A DNA stretch of 36,405 nucleotides from an uncultured Myxococcales bacterium (GTDB lineage Bacteria > Myxococcota_A > Polyangia > Polyangiales > Polyangiaceae). Below are positions 15,376 to 24,191 of this stretch, piece after piece. Numbering within the stretch: the stretch's first letter is position 1; each line of letters starts with the position of its first letter. The position numbers were made by a program, and so were the translations under genes. The notes beneath the pieces were generated by a model that was given only the letters and a program-made list of their open reading frames with translations, ran no database searches and was not told where the DNA came from. Location of the stretch: positions 1 through 36,405 of the forward strand of contig CALFNG010000107.1 in NCBI GenBank assembly GCA_937902985.1. Reading direction: 5' to 3'.

Positions 15376-18273
15376 GTGCGCTCGCCTTTGGTCGAACCGC
15401 TCAACGTACTGGCCGACAGGTGGGCCGCCGCGCTCCGTCCTTCGGGTCGCCGGCTGGCCGCCGCGCTCGTCTCGACCGCGTGGGTGTTCGCTCTGCTTCT
15501 CGCGCGCCAGGGAACCGCGCGCACACGATTCGCCGCCGGAGCCGTAGGCGTCGCGAGCGTCGCGCTCGCGATCGGATGGGACGCCCTCACGCGCCGCCGC
15601 GCGCGCGAGCCGATGCGCATGCTCCAGGGCCCCGCCCGTCGGGTCGACGTCGTCCGCGCCGATCGTGCGCTCCGCGCGCTGGCGTTCGTGGGCCCGACCG
15701 GTGAGGTGCGGGCCGACGGCATATCGAGCGAGCTCGTCATGCTGCACGTGTCTCGCGCTCTCGCGGCCCTTCCACTCGATCCCATCGTCGAGCGCGGCGT
15801 CCGTCTCGCGAGCCGGGTGAAGCTCGCAGCGGCGATACTCGGCGTCGTCGTCCTCGGCGTCGTCGCGACGCGCCCCTGGTCGGTGCTCGAGGGCGCGGAC
15901 ATCGTGGTGGCGCGTGGCGCGGTCGCCCCGGTGTCTATGACGTGGCTCGAGCACGTCGAGGTGTCGGCTCGCCCGCCCGACTACCTGCACGAGAACGAGA
16001 TCCACGAGATCGAGATGACGTCGCTCGCCCTCCCGTTCGGGACGGCGATCACCGTTCGTGGGGCGCCCGTACACGCCGGTCGACTCGTCCTCCTGAGCGA
16101 CGGACAGAGCGAGGTGCCCTTCGTGGAAGACGGCGCGGGCGCGGTCGTCGCCCGCTGGCTGCTCGGCCCGAGCGCGACACTGCGCGTCGTTGCCCGCTTC
16201 GGCGAGGTCGTCATCCGGCAAGGCGAGGCGTTCGACGTGAAGTCCATACCCGATGACCTGCCCGTCGTACGCCTCGAGGGAGCGCCGCGCCAGCTCCGCC
16301 TCGTCGATGAGGTCGAAGACATCGCCGTCAAGTACGAAGCCAGGGACGACCACGGGCTCCGCGAAGTGCACCTCGTTCTTCGCTCCGGCGCGCGTGAAGA
16401 GCGCCGCGTGCTCGCCCACCTCGACGGAGAGACGAAGACCGACGCGGGGGGACAGATCCTCAAGCTCCGCGATCCGTTCCTCAAGAAGAGCCACGCGCCC
16501 GTCGAGGTCACGGTTGAAGCGAAAGACAACGATCCCCTGAACGGCCCGAAATGGGGGGCGAGTCCGGCCATCACCGTGGTGCCGCCCGATGTCGGCGAGC
16601 CCGAGGCCCGCCGCCTCGACGCCCTCCGAAAGCTCCGCGACGCCTCGGTCGACTCGCTCGCGTGGCGACTCGATCGTGCCCCTCCGGTGGCCGCCGCGGA
16701 TCGCAAGGCCTTCATCGCGGACGAGAAGAAGCGACGCGACGACGATGAACACCTCCTCGACGCCACCGTCGCCGAGACGTACGCGGGGGTGAGGGTGCCG
16801 GCGCGCACACGCGCGATGCTGCAAGCCCAGGAGCTGACGATGCGCAAGGCGGTCGACGCCGAGCTCGCTTCGCCCTCGACCGATGCGCACGCGGGCGTCG
16901 TGAAGGTCAACGAGCATCTGGTCCTCGTCATCGACGCGGTCGTCCGCGGCCTCGGCGTACGCGACTCGCGCGACTCGGCGAAGCAACTCGCCGACGTGGC
17001 CGACGACCTGGCGGCCGGGGCCGACGGAATGCAAAGGGCGGCCGAGGGGACGCGCTCGCGGAGCGTCACGCGCATGGATGTCTCGACGCAGGTCCTCGCT
17101 GCCGGCGGACACGTCCTCCAGAGGCTCGGCGCGCTCGGGCGCGATCTCGGCGAGATCGTCGACGCCGACTTGCGGCGCGTCCGGCGCGCGCGCGACGCCT
17201 CGGACTTCGGGCACGCCGAGCTTGCGGCGCGCGATCTGGCGACGAGGCTACGTCAACCCGATCCGTCGTTCGGCTCGCGCGGCAGCGGAGGCCGGGCAGG
17301 GGGCGAGTCCGGCGGTGGGCGGGGCACGCCAGGCGACGAGGAGCAGGCGCCCGACGACGTCGAGCAAGCGTTCGACGAGGCGGCCAACGATCTCGAGCGC
17401 CTGTCGCAGGAGCACGCCGGCGAGATGAGCAAGATGGAGCAGGCCCTGGCCGGGGCGACGAGCGACGAAGAGGTCAATCAGATGCGCGAAGAGTCGAAGC
17501 GCCACGCAGAGGCGATCCGGGACGCCGCGCGCTCTCTTCCGGCGGTCGGGCTCGGCAGCGACTCGTGGACGAGCAAGGGCGCCGCGGCGCGCGAGCTCGC
17601 CGAGCAAACGGCCCGATCGCTCGAGCAGGGCCGGCCCGAAGAGGCGGTACAGAGCGGGCGCGGCGCGCTGGGCTCGCTGGACGAAGCGAAGCGCCTCCTC
17701 CAGAACGGGGGGGCGTTCGACGATCCGACCGGCAGCGGCGAACGTCGCGTCGACGACGCCCGGCGCAAGCTCGAGGCCGAATCGAAATGGATGTCGGAGC
17801 AGCTGCGCCAGCTCCGAAAGCGCGCCGCCGAGCGCGCTCGCGATCAGCTCGAGCGGGGAGGAGACGAAGAAGGGCAGCTCGCCGACCGCGCGCGAGAGCT
17901 GGGCCAGAAGGGGCGCGACCACGGCTCGCTCCCGCAGCAGGCGATCGAGTCGATCGACGACGCGGAGCGCGCCGCACGCCAGGCGTCCGAAGCCTTGAAG
18001 GAGGGGGACGCCGACAAGGGGCTCGAGCGCCAGCGCGAGGCTCAGCGACACCTCGAAGCCGCGCGGGAACAGCTCCAGGGAGAAGACGACGGCGGGGGCA
18101 ACTCGCCGTCCGGTGGCAGCGAGGGGAGTCACTCCGAAAACCACGTGGACGTACCCAACGATCACAAGGGGCCCGAGGAGTTTCGCCGTCGGGTGGTGCG
18201 CGGGCTCGGGCAGGCGACGAGCGGGTCGTTGAAGGGCGCCGTGCAGCGCTACGCCGAGGGTCTGCTGCGATGA
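15376..18273 (+). CDS. Large DUF4175-like membrane protein with coiled-coil C-terminus
   Basis: The 965-aa product has hydrophobic segments near residues 26-42, 50-66 and 148-165, followed by extracytoplasmic beta-rich domains: 'MTWLEHVEVSARPPDYL', then 'DDLPVVRLEGAP' and 'YEARDDHGLREVHLVL'. The 'D.lP.v.l......y.a.DDyGl..v.L' pattern is typical of the DUF4175/TIGR02302 type of protein. Residues from about 390 to the end are mostly charged helices with Glu/Arg/Ala heptad character ('ARRKLEAESKWMSEQLRQL', 'ERARDQLERGGDEE'), interrupted by a Gly/Ser-rich linker around residues 630-650. The role is unknown; an envelope scaffold is likely. It sits between the kinase and the peptidase, with a shared stop/start (ATGA) to the latter. 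Confidence 0.8.
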   Translation: MRSPLVEPLNVLADRWAAALRPSGRRLAAALVSTAWVFALLLARQGTARTRFAAGAVGVASVALAIGWDALTRRRAREPMRMLQGPARRVDVVRADRALRALAFVGPTGEVRADGISSELVMLHVSRALAALPLDPIVERGVRLASRVKLAAAILGVVVLGVVATRPWSVLEGADIVVARGAVAPVSMTWLEHVEVSARPPDYLHENEIHEIEMTSLALPFGTAITVRGAPVHAGRLVLLSDGQSEVPFVEDGAGAVVARWLLGPSATLRVVARFGEVVIRQGEAFDVKSIPDDLPVVRLEGAPRQLRLVDEVEDIAVKYEARDDHGLREVHLVLRSGAREERRVLAHLDGETKTDAGGQILKLRDPFLKKSHAPVEVTVEAKDNDPLNGPKWGASPAITVVPPDVGEPEARRLDALRKLRDASVDSLAWRLDRAPPVAAADRKAFIADEKKRRDDDEHLLDATVAETYAGVRVPARTRAMLQAQELTMRKAVDAELASPSTDAHAGVVKVNEHLVLVIDAVVRGLGVRDSRDSAKQLADVADDLAAGADGMQRAAEGTRSRSVTRMDVSTQVLAAGGHVLQRLGALGRDLGEIVDADLRRVRRARDASDFGHAELAARDLATRLRQPDPSFGSRGSGGRAGGESGGGRGTPGDEEQAPDDVEQAFDEAANDLERLSQEHAGEMSKMEQALAGATSDEEVNQMREESKRHAEAIRDAARSLPAVGLGSDSWTSKGAAARELAEQTARSLEQGRPEEAVQSGRGALGSLDEAKRLLQNGGAFDDPTGSGERRVDDARRKLEAESKWMSEQLRQLRKRAAERARDQLERGGDEEGQLADRARELGQKGRDHGSLPQQAIESIDDAERAARQASEALKEGDADKGLERQREAQRHLEAAREQLQGEDDGGGNSPSGGSEGSHSENHVDVPNDHKGPEEFRRRVVRGLGQATSGSLKGAVQRYAEGLLR

Positions 18274-19970
18274 GCCGGCGACGCCGAACGGCCGGAGCGC
18301 TCGGACGGTTCGCCCGTCGCGCCGTCCTCGCAGTACTAGCTGTACTAGCTGTGGGCGCGCCCGCCTCTTCGAGCGCGCAGCTCGACGCTGCGAAGCGCGC
18401 GCAGATCCTGATCGCGGGGCTCGATCTCGATGACGCGCGTCGCGTGCTCGCGTCGGCCGACGCCGACGACCCTCGCGTCCTGCTCGAGCGCGCGCGGCTC
18501 GCCCTCTACGAGCTCGATTGCGACGGCGCCGCGGCCATCCTCGGCCGCCCCGAGGTCGAGCATGCTGACGGTGGCGACCAGCTCGCGGACATCGCGCACG
18601 GCTGCCAGCGAGTCACCGCGGCGCTCGCGGCGGATCGCGATCCGGCGCGAGGCATCGAGGTCTCCTGGCAAGACGAGCATGATCGGGCGCTGGCCCCCTT
18701 GCTGTTCGACACGATCGCCAAGGCTCGCGAGGCCCTGACCCGCGATCTCGGGGTCGACTGGCCGTTGCCCACGCGCGTCGTCGTGGTGCGCGACCTCCTT
18801 TCGCTGTCGGCGATGACGGGCCTGCCCTATTCGAGCGCTCAGACGACCGGCACCGTGGCCGTCGCCAAGTGGGGCCGCGTCACGCTCCTCAGCCCTCGCG
18901 CGAGCCATCACGGCTACCCGTGGCGAGACACGATCGCGCACGAGCTCACGCACCTCGCCGTCACGCGGGCGTCGCGAGACCGCGCCCCGCTTTGGTTGCA
19001 AGAAGGCGTCGCCAAGCGCGAAGAGGTTCGCTGGCGCGAGCCCGGCCCCTTCGACGATCGGCCGCCGGCAGAGGCGGTCGTGCAGCGCGGCTTCGAGCTC
19101 GGTCTCACGCTGCCGCTCGACAAGCTCGGACCGAGCATCGCGATGCTCCCGAGCGCAGACGCGGCGATGATCGCCTTCGCCGAGGTCACGAGCTTCGTTC
19201 GCTACTACGCGCAGATGGTGGAGACCGTCGGCGGGCAAGCGGCGTTGCCGCGACTCCTCGCCGAGCTTCGCGACGGCAAGGATCCGGATCAGGCGCTCGC
19301 CGCGGCCAGCGAAATCGACCTCAAAGGGTGGGACACGAAGTGGCGAGCGTACATGGCCACACGCCCGGCCGTCGCGGTGCCGTCGCTGCTCGGCCTCGGA
19401 GCGGCCCACGAGGCGCCCCGCGAGGCCGATCGACTCCGCGATCTTCGGGACCGCTCTCGGCTGGCGCAGCTCCTCCTCGCGCGCGGTCACGCTCCCGGAG
19501 CGATCGAAGAGCTCGACAAGATCGAGCTCTCGCACGCGCCGGTCTCGAACGCCGGCTGGGACCGCGCCACGGGGGACCCGAGCGTCCGCTGGCTTCGCGG
19601 GCGGGCTCTCGAAGAAGTGGGCCGGCGCGACGAGGCTGACCCCCTCATGGGCGATCCCGCGCAGGTTTTCTCCTCCTATGGGCCATGGTGGGCAACCCGC
19701 GGCCGATGGGCGCGAATCCGCGGCGAAGAGCCCGTCGCCCTGGGCTCGTTCTCGGAGGCGGTTGCAGCCGATCCGTTCGGCGCGGAAGGCGCGTGCGAGA
19801 CGCTGGACCCGGGTCCGCCGCTCGCCGCGGCCTCGTCGCCGCTGGCTCCATCCGCGGTCGTTCCACCAAAAGACCGCGCGAACGGGGGCCCGAACGGCGC
19901 GAACGAGGCGAGCGTAGACCTCTGCGCAGCGGCTCGGGCGGCCGAGGGACCGCCGTACGACTCCGACTGA
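18270..19970 (+). CDS. Secreted HExxH metallopeptidase (peptidase MA-like) with TPR-like region
   Basis: ATG 18270 overlaps the preceding stop codon. The 566-aa product begins with a basic stretch and signal peptide 'AVLAVLAVLAVGAPASSSA' (cleavage near residue 36). The zinc site is H224-E225-L-T-H228 in 'TIAHELTHLAV', with a probable third ligand E245 in 'WLQEGVAKREE', the HExxH-x16-E gluzincin layout seen in peptidase MA-like proteins. Helical repeat segments flank it on both sides ('DDARRVLASADADDPRVLLE' before and 'RSRLAQLLLARGHAPGAIEE' after), which read as TPR-like. The C-terminus is Ala/Pro-rich. It probably works in the periplasm on an envelope or protein substrate. As third gene of the trio it may be the effector of the kinase/DUF4175 pair. 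Confidence 0.85.
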   Translation: MSRRRRTAGALGRFARRAVLAVLAVLAVGAPASSSAQLDAAKRAQILIAGLDLDDARRVLASADADDPRVLLERARLALYELDCDGAAAILGRPEVEHADGGDQLADIAHGCQRVTAALAADRDPARGIEVSWQDEHDRALAPLLFDTIAKAREALTRDLGVDWPLPTRVVVVRDLLSLSAMTGLPYSSAQTTGTVAVAKWGRVTLLSPRASHHGYPWRDTIAHELTHLAVTRASRDRAPLWLQEGVAKREEVRWREPGPFDDRPPAEAVVQRGFELGLTLPLDKLGPSIAMLPSADAAMIAFAEVTSFVRYYAQMVETVGGQAALPRLLAELRDGKDPDQALAAASEIDLKGWDTKWRAYMATRPAVAVPSLLGLGAAHEAPREADRLRDLRDRSRLAQLLLARGHAPGAIEELDKIELSHAPVSNAGWDRATGDPSVRWLRGRALEEVGRRDEADPLMGDPAQVFSSYGPWWATRGRWARIRGEEPVALGSFSEAVAADPFGAEGACETLDPGPPLAAASSPLAPSAVVPPKDRANGGPNGANEASVDLCAAARAAEGPPYDSD

Positions 19971-20048
19971 AATGGAAAACGGCCACGAACGATAACGCGG
20001 CGAATCGAGGCAAGGCAGAGCTCCTTCGCTCGCGGGGCCAGCGTGACA

Positions 20049-20078
20049 TTGACCCGATTCGATCGTGGCAGGTACGAT
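20049..20078 (+). promoter_or_regulatory. Candidate sigma-70 promoter of psd
   Basis: TTGACC (20049-20054) and TACGAT (20073-20078) are 18 bases apart. They match 5 of 6 and 4 of 6 bases of the consensus boxes and lie about 95 bases before psd, inside a 200-base gap that is less GC-rich than its surroundings. Chance matches cannot be excluded. Confidence 0.4.
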
Positions 20079-20171
20079 AGAGATCGGGCGTCCAATCGCT
20101 TCCGAGCCGTTGACGCTACCTCTCCATTGCGGGCGGCCTTCGCTCGTCGCGTGCGAGGGGCGCCCCGACCC

Positions 20172-21080
20172 ATGAGCGCCGTCACTTACGCTACAGCCCA
20201 GATCTTGCGCGTCTTGCCGCGTCAGCGCATCGGCCGCGCCCTCGGTCGTCTGGCCGACTCCAAGTGGCCTGCCCCCGTGGGCCGTGCTGTCGTTGGCCTC
20301 TATTCGCGCATCTACGACGTCTCCCTCGCGGACTGCCTCCCGTCGGGCAAAACGGCGACCGCGTGGCCGAGCTTCGACGCGTTCTTCACCCGCCGATTGC
20401 GCGACGGCGCTCGCGACATCGATCGCGATCCGCGCGTCATAGCCAGCCCGGCCGACGGCCGCATCGACTCGATGGTACGCATCGACGAGGCAGGCACGTT
20501 CGTCGTCAAGGGCCGGCCATACGCGGTCGACGAGCTCGTGGGAGACGCGCGAGAGGCGAAGCGCTTCCTCGGCGGCGCCGGGTTCGTCGTCTACCTGTCC
20601 CCGCGCGACTACCATCGCGTGCATGCGCCGGTGAGCGGACAGATTCGCCGGATGCGGTCGATGCCTGGCGACTACTTTCCCGTCAACGCCATCGGAATGC
20701 GCCACGTGCCCAACTTGTTCTGCCGGAACCGACGCGTGGCCGTCGAGATTGACGCCGACGGCGGGCTGGGACGGGTCACGGTCATCATGGTCGTCGCGAT
20801 GATCGTCGGCCGCATCACCACGATCGGGAGCGACGCGCACGACCTCCCGTTCGGAGAGCACATCTTCGACCCGCCGCTCAAGGTCGCGCGCGGCGACGAG
20901 CTCGGAATTTTCCACCTCGGGTCGACGGCCGTGGTCCTCGTCGAGGGGGGACGCGACCGGCGCGCCGCGGGGTGGCTCGTCGAGCCGGGCCCGGTGCGGT
21001 ATGGCCAGGCGCTCTACCGCGTGGGCGAGACCCCCGCCGCGAGCGACGCTCTGCGTCGCACGAACGGGGAGGCGGGATGA
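20172..21080 (+). CDS. psd: Phosphatidylserine decarboxylase proenzyme
   Basis: Psd converts phosphatidylserine to phosphatidylethanolamine at the inner membrane, using a pyruvoyl group made by self-cleavage. The product from ATG 20172 is 302 aa; upstream codons in the same frame look non-coding (Arg-rich). Key features: 'ASPADGRIDSM' with D95, 'YLSPRDYHRVHAPVSG' with H151, and the cleavage motif L-G-S251-T in 'FHLGSTAVVL' near the C-terminus. D95, H151 and S251 form the expected self-cleavage triad, and cleavage between G250 and S251 would give the large beta and small alpha chains. It overlaps the following methyltransferase gene by 4 bases (ATGA). Confidence 0.95.
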   Translation: MSAVTYATAQILRVLPRQRIGRALGRLADSKWPAPVGRAVVGLYSRIYDVSLADCLPSGKTATAWPSFDAFFTRRLRDGARDIDRDPRVIASPADGRIDSMVRIDEAGTFVVKGRPYAVDELVGDAREAKRFLGGAGFVVYLSPRDYHRVHAPVSGQIRRMRSMPGDYFPVNAIGMRHVPNLFCRNRRVAVEIDADGGLGRVTVIMVVAMIVGRITTIGSDAHDLPFGEHIFDPPLKVARGDELGIFHLGSTAVVLVEGGRDRRAAGWLVEPGPVRYGQALYRVGETPAASDALRRTNGEAG

Positions 21081-22759
21081 GCGAAGAGCGGCGCGCGGCG
21101 CCCGGCCCCAGCACCGCCGAGGCGAGCGTCGTCGAGCCCGAGCTGGCCCGGCCGATCGTGGACGATGTGTCGTCGATCGACGGCGACGCTTCCCCGGTGC
21201 GCGCCGCTGCTCGCGATTCGTCTCCCGCCGCCAGGCGACGCGGGCGAATGACGCTCCGCATTCCTGACGATGAAGTCGCGCGACCTCAGGTCGAGAGCGC
21301 GGCCCCGCCCTCGGTGCGAATGGTATCGCTGCCCCCGCCGACGCCGGAGCCGGCGGCCGTCGCGCTGACCCCGATGCGCATCATCTCGATCGAATCCGAG
21401 CCGCATCAAGCTCCGTTCGTCGACAGCGATGCGGGTCCGGTACTGGTCGCCTTCGACGAAGAGTGGCTCCCGCAGTCCGGATCGCTCGATGACGGAGCCG
21501 ACGTCGAGGTCGTCTCGAACATCCAGATCGACAACGCTTTGTCCGAGTCCGAGCCTCCATCCGCGGCGCTGCTCGAAGAGCCAACGACCGAACCGGTCCT
21601 CCCCGCGGCGCCGTCGAGCCCGCAGGCAATCGCCCCCGCCGACGCCGACGACGAAGAGGTCCGCTTCGACGACGACGTGCCTACCCCGGCGCTCCCACGC
21701 GTCGAGGTGGCGCCGGCGTCCGACGAGCGTCGCTCCGATCCGGGCGACGCTCCGGAGATCTCGCCCGAAGACATGGTCGCCGTCGAGGTCGCTCCACCGG
21801 TTCGTGCCGCGCTCGACTTGCCTCCGATGCGTGCGCGGCTTCCGTCGCAGCCCGGCGTCGAGCTGCCACCGATACGGTCGCACCTGCAGCCGCAGCCCAT
21901 CGCTCCGCCGCCCGCGAAGCCCGCGCCCCCTCTACGAACGCCGCTCGTCATCGTGCCGCCGCACGTGGGGAACATGGGTCCTCAGGGTGCCGAGAGCCTC
22001 GGCCCCCGCCGCAAAGGCCGCCACTGGTGGGAAGATCTGTTCAACGACGATTACGTCCGGACGATGGAGAGGATGACCGATGCGCAGGTCGCGCAAGAGG
22101 TCGACTTCATCGAGACGAGCCTCGGCCTCGAGCGGGGGGGCGCCATGCTCGATCTCGCCTGCGGCACCGGCCGCCAGGCCATCGAGCTCGCGCGCCGTGG
22201 ATACGAGGTCGTCGGCTTCGATCTCTCGCTGCAGATGCTCGCGCGCGCGGGAGACGACGCGCAGGAGCTCTCGGCCAAGCTCAACTTCGTGCAAGGCGAC
22301 ATGCGCGAGATGACCTTCGCAGAGCAGTTCGACGGCGTGTACTGCTGGAACACCGCATTTGGCTTCTTCGACGAAGAGAAGAACGCGAACGTCATCGATC
22401 GCGTCCACAACTCGCTCAAGAAGGGGGGCCTCTTCTTGCTCGACGTCGTGAACCGCGACTTCATCGTCGGCCAGTCGCCGTCGCTCGCGTGGTTCGAGGG
22501 CGACGGCTGCGTCTGCATGGACGAGATGACGGTCGACTTCATCACGAGCCGCATGAAGGTGAAGCGAACCTTGATGCTCGACGACGGTCGCTCGCGCGAG
22601 ACCGAGTACTCGATGCGCGTCTACAGCCTGCACGAACTCGGGAGGATCCTCCACGAGCACGGCTTCAAGGTGTGCGAAGTGAGCGGTCGCGTGGCGACGC
22701 CCGGAGTCTTCTTCGGCAACGAGTCGCCGCGGACGATCATCCTCGCAGAGAAGCGATAG
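21077..22759 (+). CDS. SAM-dependent methyltransferase with long disordered N-terminus
   Basis: ATG 21077 overlaps the psd stop. The 560-aa product has two parts. Residues 1-310 are Pro/Ala/Glu/Asp-rich with no recognisable fold ('DADDEEVRFDDDVPTP', 'PPPAKPAPPLRTPLVIVPP'). Residues about 315-560 form a class I methyltransferase: 'HWWEDLFNDDYVRTM', SAM-binding motif I 'LDLACGTGRQAIELARRG' (358-375), acidic motif II end 'VVGFDLS', 'VQGDMREMTF', and 'DGVYCWNTAFGFF' in the motif IV place. Typical relatives are ~250 aa, so the N-terminal half is an addition. The substrate cannot be read from sequence. The coupling to psd makes a lipid substrate such as phosphatidylethanolamine conceivable, but this is only a guess from position. 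Confidence 0.85.
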   Translation: MSEERRAAPGPSTAEASVVEPELARPIVDDVSSIDGDASPVRAAARDSSPAARRRGRMTLRIPDDEVARPQVESAAPPSVRMVSLPPPTPEPAAVALTPMRIISIESEPHQAPFVDSDAGPVLVAFDEEWLPQSGSLDDGADVEVVSNIQIDNALSESEPPSAALLEEPTTEPVLPAAPSSPQAIAPADADDEEVRFDDDVPTPALPRVEVAPASDERRSDPGDAPEISPEDMVAVEVAPPVRAALDLPPMRARLPSQPGVELPPIRSHLQPQPIAPPPAKPAPPLRTPLVIVPPHVGNMGPQGAESLGPRRKGRHWWEDLFNDDYVRTMERMTDAQVAQEVDFIETSLGLERGGAMLDLACGTGRQAIELARRGYEVVGFDLSLQMLARAGDDAQELSAKLNFVQGDMREMTFAEQFDGVYCWNTAFGFFDEEKNANVIDRVHNSLKKGGLFLLDVVNRDFIVGQSPSLAWFEGDGCVCMDEMTVDFITSRMKVKRTLMLDDGRSRETEYSMRVYSLHELGRILHEHGFKVCEVSGRVATPGVFFGNESPRTIILAEKR

Positions 22760-22775
22760 GCGCCTCGCGGACCGG

Positions 22776-23142
22776 TCAGCCGTGGAAGACGGCCTCGATA
22801 TCGTGGCCGTCGGGATCGAGCACGAAGGCGCCGTAGTAGTTGGGGTGATAGTGCGCGCGCACACCGGGCGCGCCGAAGTCTTTGCCGCCCGCGGCGAGCG
22901 CCGAGGATCGCGGCCACGAAGGCGACGTGCACGAGGGCGTGATGTTCCGCAGATGCTCTGCGCGCTGGAACGACGTCGGGCCCGTTCCGAGCCAGAACTC
23001 CGGTTTGCCGGCGACCGAAGCCGCACGCCTGTCCGAACTCCATCAATCGAGCGATTCCGAGCGGAGCGAGCGCCTTCTCGTAGAAGGCCTTCGAGCGCGT
23101 GTAGTCGCCGACGATCAGGGTCACGTGATCGAGGATGGCCAT
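22776..23142 (-). pseudogene. VOC/glyoxalase-family gene broken by several frameshifts
   Basis: From ATG 23142 frame 1 reads 'MAILDHVTLIVGDYTRSKAF' and on to 'MEFGQACGFGR' (residue 44), the normal start of a small VOC (glyoxalase/bleomycin-resistance) protein. Near base 23010 the homology jumps to another frame: 'GKPEFWLGTGPTSFQRAEHL'. A short 'VHVAFVAA' piece lies back in frame 1, then the rest, 'LAAGGKDFGAPGVRAHYHPN' and 'YYGAFVLDPDGHDIEAVFHG', is in the second frame and ends at TGA 22776. About ten or more residues between 'HVAFVA' and 'ALAAGG' are missing compared with family members. The span is 367 bases, not a multiple of three. At least three lesions argue for a decayed gene; draft-assembly error is the alternative. 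Confidence 0.85.
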
Positions 23143-23188
23143 GCCTCGTGGCGTACAACAGCGAGCGTCGGCGGTCGAGGGGGCGCGG

Positions 23189-23764
23189 CTACGATCCGAA
23201 GCGCGCGACCAGAGCCTTTGCGCGAGCGACGAACGCGTCGCGATGGAAGCGGTCGTAGTCGGCCCAGGTGCAGAGGGTGCGCGTGTCGGCCACCCGGTCG
23301 ACGAACAGCGTGCCGTCGAGGTGATCGATTTCGTGCTGGAACGTACCCGCGGTCAGCCCCTTCACCTCGAAGTCGACGTCGTTCCCCTCGCGGTCCCACG
23401 CGCGGATCCGCACCGCCGTCAACCGCGGGACCTGCCCACGGAGGTTCGGTACGCTGAGACACCCCTCGTAGTTCATGAACGTCTCGTTGGTTCGAGCTTC
23501 GACGCGAGGATTCACGAGGACTGTCAGCGACCAGTCGGGCTTGTACGGATACCGCGGATTCCTGTCGACTTCGACGACGCAGATGCGGACCGGCTCGTGC
23601 ACCTGATTTGCGGCGATCCCGGCGCCGTTCGCGTCGCGCATCGTCTCGATCATGTCCGCAATGAGCTGTCTGACGGGCGCTGTCGCGAGCTCGTCGCGCG
23701 AGAGCTCGCGGGCTGTCTCGCGCAGCACCGGGTGTCCGATCGTGGCGATCTTGCGGAGCGGCAT
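23189..23764 (-). CDS. def: Peptide deformylase
   Basis: Def removes the formyl group from the initiator Met of new proteins. ATG 23764 gives 191 aa, the usual size; the open frame continues upstream but that part has no family similarity. The three metal-site motifs are intact: 'GAGIAANQ' (47-54, usually GxGLAAxQ), 'EGCLSVP' with metal ligand C102, and 'QHEIDHLDG' with ligands H144 and H148 and catalytic E145. It has the start 'MPLRKIATIGHPVLRETAR', common in proteobacterial Def. It is not next to fmt; the neighbours are the VOC pseudogene and, upstream, a gap and greB. It should be functional. Confidence 0.97.
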   Translation of the reverse strand: MPLRKIATIGHPVLRETARELSRDELATAPVRQLIADMIETMRDANGAGIAANQVHEPVRICVVEVDRNPRYPYKPDWSLTVLVNPRVEARTNETFMNYEGCLSVPNLRGQVPRLTAVRIRAWDREGNDVDFEVKGLTAGTFQHEIDHLDGTLFVDRVADTRTLCTWADYDRFHRDAFVARAKALVARFGS

Positions 23765-24148
23765 CGTGACGAAGCTAACGCTCGGTCGAGCCCCTCGCCA
23801 TCGTCGCCAGACTTCCGCCAGGAGCCGTCGCAGCGGGGTCTCTGTCCCGACGCCGCCTCTGATCGGCGCGCTTTCCCGCGCAGCGGGGGGGAACGACATG
23901 TCGCCGGAGCACGTCAGCGCAGGGCGAGACCCATCGGTACCAGAGCGTCGCCGAGCTGCCCGTCGAGCGGGGGCGTTCGCCCCGAGGTCGAGCGCGGCGT
24001 CCGTCGAACGGATCGTCGGGGTGCTTCGCAACGCGGGGGCGACCCCAAGCCCCCCGTCGGGCAAGCGAGGAACGGCCGACGGGCTCGACGCGCTCCGGAC
24101 TCTTGCGACCCAGACCGCGTGGGGAGGACCGCCTTCCACGTCTTCCCC
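23765..24148. other. Gap of ~380 bases before def without a convincing gene
   Basis: Open frames exist on both strands but are Arg/Pro/Ala-rich, resemble nothing I recognise, and either run antisense into greB or are upstream extensions of def. The region probably holds the def promoter; I could not pick out convincing -35/-10 boxes. A short functional RNA cannot be excluded. Confidence 0.4.
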
Positions 24149-24191
24149 TGAAGCCACCCGACGCGCGCCGGGCGCATCGGGTTCGGCTTCA
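24149..24191 (-). terminator. Long hairpin containing the greB stop codon
   Basis: On the minus strand the sequence TGAAGCC-GA-ACCCGA-(15-base loop)-TCGGGT-GGCTTCA forms a 13-bp interrupted stem with a 2-base bulge. The first three bases of the stem are the greB stop codon TGA (24191-24189). There is no T-tract after it, so it could be a U-less terminator or an RNA 3'-end stabiliser. The arms pair perfectly on both sides of the bulge. Confidence 0.5.

Noticed and set aside
23765-24157. N-terminal extension of peptide deformylase
   Set aside because: The frame is open for 131 codons upstream, but the added residues match no Def proteins and the standard start MPLRKIA has the usual length.
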